DNA of 64,000 nt from Ramlibacter aquaticus. GTDB taxonomy: Bacteria; Pseudomonadota; Gammaproteobacteria; Burkholderiales; Burkholderiaceae_C. The DNA is taken from contig NZ_JADDOJ010000009.1 in assembly GCF_015159745.1 (NCBI RefSeq), forward strand, positions 1 to 64,000, written 5' to 3'. Below, piece after piece: positions 45,254-56,107 of the stretch. Under the pieces are notes generated by a model that worked only from the letters and a program-made list of their open reading frames with translations, searched no databases and had not been told where the DNA came from. Numbering within the stretch: the first letter of the stretch is position 1; each line of letters opens with the position of its first letter. A program made the translations under genes and the position numbers.

Positions 45254-48200
45254 ATGGAGTACCTTGAAGTTCACACGAACCTTCAGCAGTCTAAGACATT
45301 GGGCGAACTGTTGCGGATTCCATCGGTAGCTGCGGAGTTCAAGATCTGGATGTCCCAATACGATGCCCTCCTCAAAAAATTGGGTGACGTCACCTATAAA
45401 GCATGGGCATCCCGATACTGCTATTCGCTTCCGGGTCTCGTTCTTGAACTGACTAAGAGCGACGTCGTAGCGAGCATCCTCACCAACGACTTTGCCCTTT
45501 GTCCTGCGGCGACGCTGCACTACACGTGGATACACGCCGAAAAAATAAAGAACACGGCAGAAGCGTTGTACCGCGAACTGGGGTGGGGGCCGCCTGTGGG
45601 CCTGCCCTACGATTACGTAGGGGCCGGAGCACCCGGCATTCCTGGTCCGAGCCGATTCGCCGCAGGATGGACCCAGCTCACATCTGAGGTCGAACACTGG
45701 GCGGAGAAACTTCAGAATGCTGAAAGACCAGAGGAGGTGGCACTTGCCTGGAACCAACTGTGCGAGCGAAATGCGCTGCTTCTCTGCACACTGATTGCTC
45801 ACCGCTGCCAGCGGCTGGAGAGGTTGACATTTGGCGCCTTGTCCGCGCACCCTGACTTTGTCTATGTTGACGACAAGAGCACGCTGGAAGGATCAGCACG
45901 ACTTGTCCCTCTCACGACTCTGAGCAGGCACCAAATTGAATGGCACCTTGCATGTTGTCGAATATTCGCAGAGAAGGCAGCGACCTTCGAAGGAAAAAAC
46001 TCCACCTTCAAAACCTACTTGAGTGACGGTCTACCTGCAGAAAGGAGCGCATTCTGGAACGTCAGGTGGCACGCAAGCGAAGAAAGGTTCCGACGTTCTT
46101 CACTGCGCAAGGGCAGCTTGGATGATCTGGCCTCAACAGCTTGGGATGAGCACTCAAACGTGGGACGCAAGTTTTGGGTGACAACCTTTATCGAGACGGG
46201 CGCAGACCGCTTTTTGTTGCGCATGTTGACCGGCCACAACCGCCAAGGACATGAACACCAAGAGCGTCTACAAACCCAAATTCCTGCCGCCGCACTCCAC
46301 GCGCTGAGAGCGATTCTTGAGGCTCAGACCCACGCCCTTCAATTGAAGCCAGCGGACCTCAAGAAACTTCCCCCGTGCTTGGCCCATCAGCCCTTTCCAC
46401 TACCTCGCGTCGTTTGGAGCCAACGCGAGGTGATACCTCAAGGTATCGCTGCGCCTGCAGACTTGTCACCGCGCTTTTTGACGGGCCTTTCTCTCACCGA
46501 CAGTGTTCGAGGCAAATTGCTCTCAGGGAGTGGTCCAGATAATGTTTGCGCCCGTTTGGTCCTTGTTCTTCTAGTGAACGAGGGCATCACGAACCCGCAG
46601 GTCCTACGGAATTCGCTTCGCCCCGAAAAGAATGCCTTCAGAGAGGGGGCGGAGACGAATATCCTCCATGTGACACTCGGGAAAAACAAAATCGCGATAC
46701 CGCTCCAACCCTTGACTCAGATTGCGATCAAGCACTGGGAGAAGCTGAAGGAAGAAGAGCAGCGTCCGTTTAGGGACGTTGCCGAGGTGATCTCTGAATG
46801 GATCAAAGCTGAGTTTCCGGGATTTTCCTGGCCGAAGGACGCTGAGTGCTTCAGGCTGCTTTGCCGCTCGGTGGACTGTTGGCTTGCCCACAATCTGCCC
46901 CCGGCGCTGAACACGATGGCCGGACGTTCGCACGAAGTCGCCGCGCTGCATAAGGAATCCCTACTGCGACTCATCGGTTCGGATCCTCTTACCCAGGCGT
47001 GCGAATTTACTTTTGCGTATCCGTCACCACCGCCTCAGCCCAAGTACTCAAGCCTTTCCGACGTCACAAAAGCGGTGCATGCCTGCGGCGACAAGAAGAA
47101 AGCCCTCGGGGGTGAAATCACGAGGGCCAGGGCGCTTTTAAAGCAACTCAAGGAACTGACTCCTTCGAGTCCGGGATCACCAGCGGCTGCAGTGGCAGCA
47201 TGGGCGACACGGGAGGCAGAAAAAGCGATTGAGCGTCAGGGTTTCATAGAGATGAGCTCACTGAGCACTTACCTCAGCAACCTGAACAAGGCATTGACGT
47301 CAATTTCCGCAGATGAAGACTTGCGTTACTGGGACGACAACTGCTGGAGCGCCTTTGAGGCTCCTCTGCACGATACCACTGGGCTTGAGAAACCTGAACA
47401 AACCTTGCTCGAAAGGAGAACGGCTTTACAACGCTTCGCGCGAGCATTATCAGAATGCCCAGAGTATTCCGTCCCACATAAGCTGCTGGGAGGGCAGCGA
47501 CGCGACAAGACTCCATCGCTGACCTCAGCAGCCGCCGTCTGGGTCGACCCACGCGACTATGAGCTTGCCCGCGAACTACTGAAAGTATGGCTTGACGGGC
47601 GAGGCGCCTTGCTCGCGCGGTGCCTGACGTTCCTGACCTGCTTGGAGGAACACCCGCTGCGCCGGGGCGAACTGTCCACTCTGTCAATTCACTGTCTCAC
47701 CGCAGGGCGGGACGTTCTGGTGATCTCCCCCACTGGCTTCAACAACCTCAAAACCGTTTCAGCGAAGCGAATTCTCCCTGCGGGCGAATCACTTGCCAGC
47801 AGTGTCCTTGCGACAAGTCGCCTTACTGAGGGGATCGCCCCCAACGCAAAGCACCTGTTTCTTGAGCACAACGACGAGGCAGGTTCGTCGGAACCCGTTG
47901 CAACGTTCGTGCTGATGGTCCTGTCAACCGTCATTGGCGACGCTCGGCTTGTACTGCACTCAACGCGGGGATCTGCAGTATCGAGACGCTTGTTCCCAGG
48001 ATGGAACTTAGCCTTCACGAAGTTCATGCAGGGCGAAATCGACGCCCAGCAACTAACCCCTGTGTTTCAGTATGACGCCGAACGATGGCTGCATGCGGCG
48101 TCGGCGGCAGCGTATGCAGGTCATTCGAGTCGCAGGCCAATTGAGGACGCTTACTTCTCTAGCTGGACCGCAGTGAGGTTGCTTGCATTGGGCTCAGCGC

Positions 48201-49012
48201 TGAGAACTTCTGCTCCTAGGGGATGGATCCTGGCGGCACTTGATGTGACGCCCGAAGCCCTGCGACAGGCGAAGTCCAGAGCCGGCAAAGCAAAGGAGGA
48301 GTTTTCTGAGTGGCTGTGGGTGCACCAAAGATTTCTGAAGGCACACATCCCTCCGTATCCGACGCCGCAAAAGGAGTACCCAGCACTGACTGAACAGCCA
48401 AAGGTGCTGCGTCATGCAGCGTCGGTCGAGGCACGTATTCGGTACGTTTGTAGGCGGTATTACCAAATGGACCAGGAACTGGCCGCCGCAATCGAAAAGC
48501 TGACTTCGGTTGAAGCGCATGGGCTCGAACCTGCTGTTGCCGCAATTGCAGCTCAAGCACTTTCCCGCAGGGTAAAGGCAACTCACGGGGAGCGCGGTCG
48601 GCAAGCGGACCTGCAGTATCTCGTATCTGGTGTTAGCGAGCTGTGGATCGGGATGCTCAGACAGATGGATACCCAACTTTTGTTCGCGTTCAAGTCTCTT
48701 TTGATTCGCGAAGACCTTCGGATTCGCGACGTTGACGAGGTCGCCAGCCTGATCCTGAAGGTCAATCGTCTTCTGCCGCCGGGGCTGAGCCTGCTGGTGA
48801 CCTTCGGGGCACGACATTACAAGCCAGACCTGCAAGTTCGACTCAATGCTGCAGGAGTGCGTGTAAGCGCTCCGGCGAGGGACTTGGGGTCGCAGCCGGA
48901 AGTTTCCGTGATTCGTGCCGCCCGAAGCACTGACGTTGATCGAGCACGCCTCACGGCACTGGCGCGCGTTCTTACTTCAAGCTTTCTTGCGATTCAGGAG
49001 CTCAAGAAATGA
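45254..49012 (+). CDS. Giant tyrosine recombinase-like protein (about 1252 residues)
   Basis: No named family is recognised. The C-terminal third holds the ordered signature of a tyrosine recombinase: HPLRRGELSTL (R803, E806), a K-rich strand region (NNLKTVSAKRILP), H902-S-T-R905, G956-H957 and a candidate nucleophile Y967 in EDAYFSS. The gap between the H-x-x-R and G-H boxes is about 30 residues longer than usual. The 790 residues before it are soluble, with no membrane helix, and might include a degenerate second recombinase-like half (ARLVLVLLVNEGITNPQVLR). The reading frame is open back into the IS21 end at 45229, so the ATG at 45254 may not be the original start. Its stop overlaps the next gene (ATGA). 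Confidence 0.7.
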   Translation: MEYLEVHTNLQQSKTLGELLRIPSVAAEFKIWMSQYDALLKKLGDVTYKAWASRYCYSLPGLVLELTKSDVVASILTNDFALCPAATLHYTWIHAEKIKNTAEALYRELGWGPPVGLPYDYVGAGAPGIPGPSRFAAGWTQLTSEVEHWAEKLQNAERPEEVALAWNQLCERNALLLCTLIAHRCQRLERLTFGALSAHPDFVYVDDKSTLEGSARLVPLTTLSRHQIEWHLACCRIFAEKAATFEGKNSTFKTYLSDGLPAERSAFWNVRWHASEERFRRSSLRKGSLDDLASTAWDEHSNVGRKFWVTTFIETGADRFLLRMLTGHNRQGHEHQERLQTQIPAAALHALRAILEAQTHALQLKPADLKKLPPCLAHQPFPLPRVVWSQREVIPQGIAAPADLSPRFLTGLSLTDSVRGKLLSGSGPDNVCARLVLVLLVNEGITNPQVLRNSLRPEKNAFREGAETNILHVTLGKNKIAIPLQPLTQIAIKHWEKLKEEEQRPFRDVAEVISEWIKAEFPGFSWPKDAECFRLLCRSVDCWLAHNLPPALNTMAGRSHEVAALHKESLLRLIGSDPLTQACEFTFAYPSPPPQPKYSSLSDVTKAVHACGDKKKALGGEITRARALLKQLKELTPSSPGSPAAAVAAWATREAEKAIERQGFIEMSSLSTYLSNLNKALTSISADEDLRYWDDNCWSAFEAPLHDTTGLEKPEQTLLERRTALQRFARALSECPEYSVPHKLLGGQRRDKTPSLTSAAAVWVDPRDYELARELLKVWLDGRGALLARCLTFLTCLEEHPLRRGELSTLSIHCLTAGRDVLVISPTGFNNLKTVSAKRILPAGESLASSVLATSRLTEGIAPNAKHLFLEHNDEAGSSEPVATFVLMVLSTVIGDARLVLHSTRGSAVSRRLFPGWNLAFTKFMQGEIDAQQLTPVFQYDAERWLHAASAAAYAGHSSRRPIEDAYFSSWTAVRLLALGSALRTSAPRGWILAALDVTPEALRQAKSRAGKAKEEFSEWLWVHQRFLKAHIPPYPTPQKEYPALTEQPKVLRHAASVEARIRYVCRRYYQMDQELAAAIEKLTSVEAHGLEPAVAAIAAQALSRRVKATHGERGRQADLQYLVSGVSELWIGMLRQMDTQLLFAFKSLLIREDLRIRDVDEVASLILKVNRLLPPGLSLLVTFGARHYKPDLQVRLNAAGVRVSAPARDLGSQPEVSVIRAARSTDVDRARLTALARVLTSSFLAIQELKK

Positions 49013-49908
49013 CAAAGTCCAGGATCATGACCCATGAAGAGGCGAGTGCAGCCGCGCGTAAGGGGGATGGCATTCCCGTGGCTGTCCTCTCGATACACGA
49101 CAGTGTTCTGCGAGAGGTCGAGTCGCGGTACCTGACCGAGAAATATGCGACCGTGGAAGATGTGCGCAAGGCTCTCCATCAAGTCGTGGTCAGTCGTGGG
49201 AGCTTAGCGGATCCACGCAGTCCAGCGAGCTGGGTCGCAGTGCTGCCCGTCGAAGATGTCCGAAGGTTGATTATTCAAGCTGTCGTGGTCGCACATCCGA
49301 GAGCCCAGCAGTCTCTCCCGGACAAACTAATCAAAGCTGAAGGGAAGCTGCAGCAGGACAGGATTGCAGCAGCCTCGAAAGTTGCGTTCGAGGTCCAGAA
49401 GGCATGTGAGGCCGGTGCAACGTTGGAGGCCGTTCGAGACATCATCGCGAAAGCACCAGATCCAGCATCTGCCGAGAAGTACTTGAAGAGCCTTCGTCCC
49501 GGCGCGCCCGCAGTTCTCCTGGACAGCGGCGCACTCCCTGACACTTCTGGAAAGCGCTTACCAACCACGCTCCCCTCATCGCAACCTCACACCTTGGAGG
49601 TTCTGGTGAACTCCGTGAACAGAATTGACGGAAGTGCGGATGTCACTGTACAGCGCGTCGTCAACGGGTCCGACATTTTTCGTGAAGGTCGAACGTACCT
49701 CGTGAAGTGCCCCAGTGAATCCTTTGTGAGAGCACTGCTGGCCGCGCAACTGATCGATAAGGAGATCACGATTCGAGTTCGTGGCAGCCTTCCGATCGTG
49801 GCCGATCGAGGGCAGCCGGACGTGCAGTTGCAGCACATTGAAGAGGGGGCAGAATGGGTTAAGCGGGCGATTACTCAGCTTGGGCAACTTCAACTCGAGC
49901 TGGTCTGA
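49009..49908 (+). CDS. Partner protein of the giant recombinase
   Basis: A 299-residue soluble protein of unknown family. The first 65 residues include EDVRKALHQVVVSRGSLADP; residues about 100-160 are helical and charged (KLIKAEGKLQQDRIAAASKV); the C-terminal half is beta-rich (LEVLVNSVNRIDGSADVTVQ). Its ATG overlaps the stop of the recombinase gene by 4 bases, so equal, coupled synthesis is expected. A DNA-binding or complex-forming partner is the natural guess; no motif proves it. Confidence 0.6.
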   Translation: MTKSRIMTHEEASAAARKGDGIPVAVLSIHDSVLREVESRYLTEKYATVEDVRKALHQVVVSRGSLADPRSPASWVAVLPVEDVRRLIIQAVVVAHPRAQQSLPDKLIKAEGKLQQDRIAAASKVAFEVQKACEAGATLEAVRDIIAKAPDPASAEKYLKSLRPGAPAVLLDSGALPDTSGKRLPTTLPSSQPHTLEVLVNSVNRIDGSADVTVQRVVNGSDIFREGRTYLVKCPSESFVRALLAAQLIDKEITIRVRGSLPIVADRGQPDVQLQHIEEGAEWVKRAITQLGQLQLELV

Positions 49909-50132
49909 CCTCTGATTCGGCATTGCCACGGCTGCATTGACGGTACTAGAGCTCCGACCACCAGCGACCGGCTCCAGATTCCCATGTTCCTGGCATGCGG
50001 CACGTAATTCAACGACTACGCATTGGACACTCGTCACGATCAGATCGCTGCACCGTCTTGACTAATTAGGGTGTGGCGTCGAAGCGATCCGAATTTGCCC
50101 GAGGGCTCCGACGCCGCCCCGTTGCACTGCCA

Positions 50133-51646
<1,514 letters not shown>

Positions 51647-51650
<4 letters not shown>

Positions 51651-52738
51651 GCGGCCTCCCCCGCTTCGGATCCCAGGTCCAGCCGCAGCAGCCGGCCGGC
51701 CCCCTGCGACACCGCGTAGAGCGCGGAGCCCACCTGGGCCACCGCGCTGATGCCGTGGTGGCGGCCGTCGACCTGGCTGTGCAGCGACCGCGTGATGCGA
51801 CCGTCCGGCGCCAGGCGCAGCACCAGCCCGTAGGAGCGCGGCGGCGCCCAGGGCTTGAGCACGCCCATCTGCTTCACGCCGGCGCCCTGCAGCGGCTCCA
51901 GGAAGCTGTGCCCCGAGGACAGCGCCGGCGCGATCCAGTAGCGCGGGTCGACCTCGGCCAGCATGCGGCGCCGGTAGGCGTGCTCCCGCAGCACGAATTC
52001 GACCAACTGCGAGCGGCAGACGAAGCAGCTCACCCAGGCACCGCCGCCGGGCGCGGGCGCGAGCCGCGACGGGTAGCCCACCAGTTCAGCGCTCACGGCG
52101 CCAGCGGTTTCGCGCACCCGGTGCGCCCAGGATTCGCTGAACCAGACGCGGCCGTCGACCTCGGCCGCGCCGAAGGCATGGGCCAGCCGGTCGGCCAGCA
52201 CCTCGGCGCCGCCGGTGCCGGGCGTCCAGCGCAGCACGCGGCCGCTGCGGCCGAGCGACATGAGGTCCTGGCACCAGTCGGCGGGCCCGTACCGGCGCGA
52301 GCCTTCCGTGGCCAGCAAGCGGCCCTGGCTGTCCCAGGCCAGCGCGTTCACGCCCACCAGCGCACCGCCACCGGCCTGCGCCAGGCGGGCCACCTCGGTC
52401 CAGGCCGTGCCCTGCGGCACCAGCACCTGGACCGATCGCCCCTCCACCGCGATCGCGAGCCTGCCGTCATGGCCCAGGGCGAGCGCGGTGAGCGGGGCCT
52501 CGGCCTCCAGCAGCGGCTGCAAGGCCTGGCCGTCCCATTCGAGCACGCGCGGGCCGGCGGCGACGAGGATGCGCCGCCCATCGCTCGCCAGGTCACACAG
52601 CCCGGCCTGCGCGGCCAGCACCTGGGCCTCGTCCAGCGCCCGGTTGGGCTTGAGCGCGCCGTCCATGACGGGCACGGTGATGGCCGCATGGCCGCGGCCC
52701 AGGACCTGGTCGGCCCATTGGCGAAAGAGGCTGAGCAT
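51647..52738 (-). CDS. SMP-30/strictosidine synthase-like propeller protein
   Basis: A 363-residue protein with no signal peptide, so probably cytoplasmic. Propeller repeats include CDLASDGRRILVAAGPRVLE, VNALAWDSQGRLLATEGSRR and FGAAEVDGRVWFSESWAHRV, a pattern found in SMP-30/strictosidine synthase-like enzymes, some of which are lactonases. It overlaps the permease-fusion gene (TGATG) and the ATPase gene (ATGA), so all three are coupled. It may hydrolyse the imported compound. Confidence 0.75.
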
Positions 52739-54942
52739 CAGGCCGTCCTCCAGCGGGTTTCGTATTGGGAGAAGCCGGTGTCGGCCTCCGGCAGCTTGTA
52801 GCGGCCGATGCGGTTGTTGGAGATGCCGCCCAGGTACAGGTAGCCCCGGTGCTCGCGCATCGAGGTGATCATGGGATGGTTCTCGCCGCCCAGGTCCCAC
52901 AGGGTTTCCAGCACCTCGCCGGCCTCGTTGAACTTGAGCACGCAGCCGGTGTTGATGTTGGGGAACAGCCACTCGTCGACGGGCACGCGCTTGGCCATGC
53001 GGCGGCGGAAGCCCGGCATGCGCATGGCCAGGTCGTAGGCGGGCGCGCGCATGCCCACCAGGGCCAGCCAGTAGTTGCCGTCGGAGGCGAGGTTGATGTT
53101 GTCGGGGTAGCCGGGCAGGTTGTCGATCACCATCGCCACCTGGCCCTTGCGCGGGCCGTCGAACCAGTAGCGCTTGATGCAGCAGCCCCAGGTTTCGGCG
53201 AAGAGGATGGACTGGCGGTCGCTCGCGATACAGATGCCGTTCGGGAACTTCAGCCCGCGCAGCACGGTGCGGGTGCTCTTGTCGCGCGGGTCCCAGCAGA
53301 CGATGCGGCCGTTGCCACGCGCTTCCAGGCCGTCCACCGGCCACTCGTGCATCTCGTAGCGCACCGTGGCCTCGCTGAAGAACACCCGGCCGTCGTCGGC
53401 GATGTCCAGGTCGTCGGCCAGGCGCAGGCGGCTGTCGTCGTTGATGGAGGACCAGCTGCGGTTGGTCTCGTCGGTGGCGAGCGAGACCTGGCCCGCGGGG
53501 TCGACCTTGTACAGGCCCATGCCACCCACGCAGACCAGCAGGTTCCAGTCGCGGTCGAAGGCCATGCCCAGCGGCTGGCCGCCGATGTGCGCGAAGACCT
53601 CCATGCGTTCGTAGTCGGGCGCGAAGAAGCGGATGATGTCGCCGTGGCGCGAGCCGGCATAGAGGTTGTCGTCGCGGTCGAGGATCACGTCCTCCGGCGC
53701 CTCGATGCGGCCCAGGCCGATCAGGCTCACGTCGCGCAGGCGGTTGTTCACGGCCCAGGGCCCGGCGCTGCCGGCGCTGCAGTCGGGCGCGGGCGGGAGC
53801 CGGTGGTAGGTGGGGCTCACGTACACCTTGCTGATGATGCGGTTGCGGTTCTTCAGCCAGCGCACGTCCACCGCCGCGGCGACGATGAGGATGCCCGCCA
53901 GCACCATGCGGATCACGCCGCCGGAAGCCGACATGGAAGTGAGCCCGTTGGTGATCAGCAGCACGAGCAGCGTGCCCACCATGGCCTTGGCCACCGAGCC
54001 GCGGCCGCCGCCCAGGCTGATGCCGCCCAGCACCGCGGCGGTGAGCACCAGCACCTCCATGCCGACGCCGATGTCGGCGCCGGCCGTGGCCAGGCGCGAG
54101 GCGAAGAAGCAGCCGCCCACCGCCGTCAGCACGCCGCTGGCGACGTAGCACAGCGCGACGGTGCGGCGCACCGCGATGCCGCTGTTGTAGGCCGAGCGGC
54201 GCGAGCCGCCGATGGCGAGGATGTGCCAGCCCGCGCGCAGCCGGGTCAGCACGATGTGGCCGCCGATGGCCGCCGCGGCGTACACCCAGGCCACCGTGGG
54301 CAGCGCCAGGAAGCTGCCGTTGCCCAGGAAATCCCAGACCTTGGAATCGGGCACGCTGCCGGCGATGGCGGTCGACCAGGAGAGGCTGAGGATTTCGTAG
54401 GCCGAGCGGAAGATGATGAGCGTGATCAGCGTGGTGAGGAAGGCGCGCAGGCGCAGGTAGCCGATCAGGATGCCGTTGACGGCGCCCAGCGCCGCGCCGA
54501 ACAGCAGGGTGCAGGCGACGGCCGCGGCCACCTGCCACTGCAGCACGTGCATCAGCATCAGCGCGCAGAAATTGGTGAGGGCGAACATGGAGCCGACCGA
54601 CAGGTCGATTCCGCCCACGATCATGACCAGGCCCAGCCCGAGCACGACGAAGCCGACCTCGCCCGCCTGGCGCAGGGTGTCGGAGAGCACCACCTCGCTG
54701 TAGAAGTTGGGCACCACCCGCCCCGAGGCGAACACCACCAGCAGGAGCAGCAGCACCGGCACGGCGGTCTCGGTCCAGCGCTTGGACAGGATTTCGCCCA
54801 CCCAGTGGTCCGGCCACAGCCGGTAGCGCCAGCGCGTGAGGACTTCGCCGAACGCCGGCGGCGCGGGCCGGGGCGGCAGCGATGCGGCGCTGGCGGCGGG
54901 GCCGCCTTCCGTGAAGCGCGCCGGGGCGACGGGGTCGTGCAT
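52738..54942 (-). CDS. Fusion: ABC permease with a strictosidine synthase-like propeller
   Basis: A 734-residue protein. Residues about 55-365 form an RbsC-type permease with 8-10 helices (VIVGGIDLSVGSMFALTNF; LTAAVLGGISLGGGRGSVAK). Residues about 390-734 form a propeller of SMP-30/strictosidine synthase-like type (LGRIEAPEDVILDRDDNLYA, GLKFPNGICIASDRQSILFA, NLPGYPDNINLASDGNYWLA). There is no stop or ribosome site at the junction. With the last helix ending near the cytoplasmic face the propeller would sit in the cytoplasm. A ready-made import-plus-hydrolysis or gating device is plausible. Confidence 0.85.
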   Translation of the reverse strand: MHDPVAPARFTEGGPAASAASLPPRPAPPAFGEVLTRWRYRLWPDHWVGEILSKRWTETAVPVLLLLLVVFASGRVVPNFYSEVVLSDTLRQAGEVGFVVLGLGLVMIVGGIDLSVGSMFALTNFCALMLMHVLQWQVAAAVACTLLFGAALGAVNGILIGYLRLRAFLTTLITLIIFRSAYEILSLSWSTAIAGSVPDSKVWDFLGNGSFLALPTVAWVYAAAAIGGHIVLTRLRAGWHILAIGGSRRSAYNSGIAVRRTVALCYVASGVLTAVGGCFFASRLATAGADIGVGMEVLVLTAAVLGGISLGGGRGSVAKAMVGTLLVLLITNGLTSMSASGGVIRMVLAGILIVAAAVDVRWLKNRNRIISKVYVSPTYHRLPPAPDCSAGSAGPWAVNNRLRDVSLIGLGRIEAPEDVILDRDDNLYAGSRHGDIIRFFAPDYERMEVFAHIGGQPLGMAFDRDWNLLVCVGGMGLYKVDPAGQVSLATDETNRSWSSINDDSRLRLADDLDIADDGRVFFSEATVRYEMHEWPVDGLEARGNGRIVCWDPRDKSTRTVLRGLKFPNGICIASDRQSILFAETWGCCIKRYWFDGPRKGQVAMVIDNLPGYPDNINLASDGNYWLALVGMRAPAYDLAMRMPGFRRRMAKRVPVDEWLFPNINTGCVLKFNEAGEVLETLWDLGGENHPMITSMREHRGYLYLGGISNNRIGRYKLPEADTGFSQYETRWRTA

Positions 54943-55006
54943 CTGGATCCCTTGCAGCGAGGTTGGACAGGCGGGCGGGCTGCGCGCAGCCCGCCCGCGG
55001 CACGCG

Positions 55007-56020
55007 TTACTTGGCCGCCGCCAGCTTCCAGCAGGTCCCCTCGGCCCCGGCGTTCGCCTTGGTGATCGGGATCAGGTTGGTGTAGATGTTCTGCCGTGCG
55101 GCGCCCGCCTTCATGCCGCCCTGCAGCAGCCACTTGATCATGGCCGCCATGTTGCTGGCCTGGGTCGGCACGTCGTAGCTCAGGTCCAGGTCGATGCCAC
55201 CGGCCTTGACCTGGTCGCAGGCGCCGCGCTGCTCGCCGCCGCCGGAGGTCGCGAGGAACACCTTGCCGGTCAGGCCCGCCTCCTTGATGGCGGCGGCCGT
55301 GCCGATGTCCATGCCGTCCCAGAAGCCGACGATGCCGCACAGGTCCGGATGCTGCTTGAGCACGGTCTGCGTCAGGGCCTTGGCCTTGGCCGCGTCCCAG
55401 TCGGCGGCCTGGTTGCTGACCACCTTCACCTCGGGGTGCTTGGCCAGCACGTTCTCCACGCCCTTGAGGGTGTAGGCGCTGGCGGCCGCGGTGGGCGCGC
55501 CCTGCACGATCGCGATCTTGTTGCTCTTGCCCTTGCAGGCGTCGACCACGGCCTGCGTGTCGCGCTCGCCGATGTCCACCCAGTCGGCGCCGACGAACAC
55601 GGTGGACGGCTGGGCCGAACGCATGTTGATCTGCACCACGTAGATGCCTTCGTCCTCGGCCTTCTTGATCAGCTTGGCGTAGGTCTGCACGTCCGGGTTG
55701 TGGATGACGATGACGGCCGGCTTCTCGGCGATCAGCGAGGTGAAGGCCTGGGCCCCGGCGTTGGTGTTCCAGTTCGGGTCGCGCGCGACGACCTTGACGC
55801 CACTGGGCTCCAGCTCCTTCTTCAGGCCCTGGTACCAGCCCTGCGCCAGGTCGAAGCCCATGGCGACCGGGATGTAGCCGACCACCTTGCCCTGCAGCGC
55901 CTTCTGGTAGCCCAGGCGGAAGGGTTCGTCCAGGCCCTTGCTCTGGGCCGCCGCGCCCGCCGCGGCCAGCACGAAGGCCAGGCCGGTGAGCGTGGCCTTC
56001 CAGCAGTTCGAGAATCTCAT
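55007..56020 (-). CDS. Periplasmic ligand-binding protein of the ABC system
   Basis: A 337-residue RbsB-type binding protein. The signal peptide (CWKATLTGLAFVLAAAGAAA) is followed by two alpha/beta lobes (VGYIPVAMGFDLAQGWYQGL; KPAVIVIHNPDVQTYAKLIK; GIVGFWDGMDIGTAAAIKEA). The ATG at 56020 is chosen because AGAGGAGA lies 6-13 bases upstream. The residues that would contact the ligand are not typical of ribose binders, so the ligand is open. Confidence 0.9.
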   Translation of the reverse strand: MRFSNCWKATLTGLAFVLAAAGAAAQSKGLDEPFRLGYQKALQGKVVGYIPVAMGFDLAQGWYQGLKKELEPSGVKVVARDPNWNTNAGAQAFTSLIAEKPAVIVIHNPDVQTYAKLIKKAEDEGIYVVQINMRSAQPSTVFVGADWVDIGERDTQAVVDACKGKSNKIAIVQGAPTAAASAYTLKGVENVLAKHPEVKVVSNQAADWDAAKAKALTQTVLKQHPDLCGIVGFWDGMDIGTAAAIKEAGLTGKVFLATSGGGEQRGACDQVKAGGIDLDLSYDVPTQASNMAAMIKWLLQGGMKAGAARQNIYTNLIPITKANAGAEGTCWKLAAAK

Positions 56021-56107
56021 GCGTTGTCTCCTCTTCACAGGTTTGGATGGGTTACGCCATGGGGCCGGGCGTATCGGCGTTGCGGGGCGGGCCGCGGCGG
56101 GCGGGCA

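Noticed and set aside
52765..55065. 766-codon plus-strand frame opposite the permease fusion
   Set aside because: A composition-driven shadow of a high-GC gene; rich in Ala, Val, Gln and His with no domain and no ribosome site.
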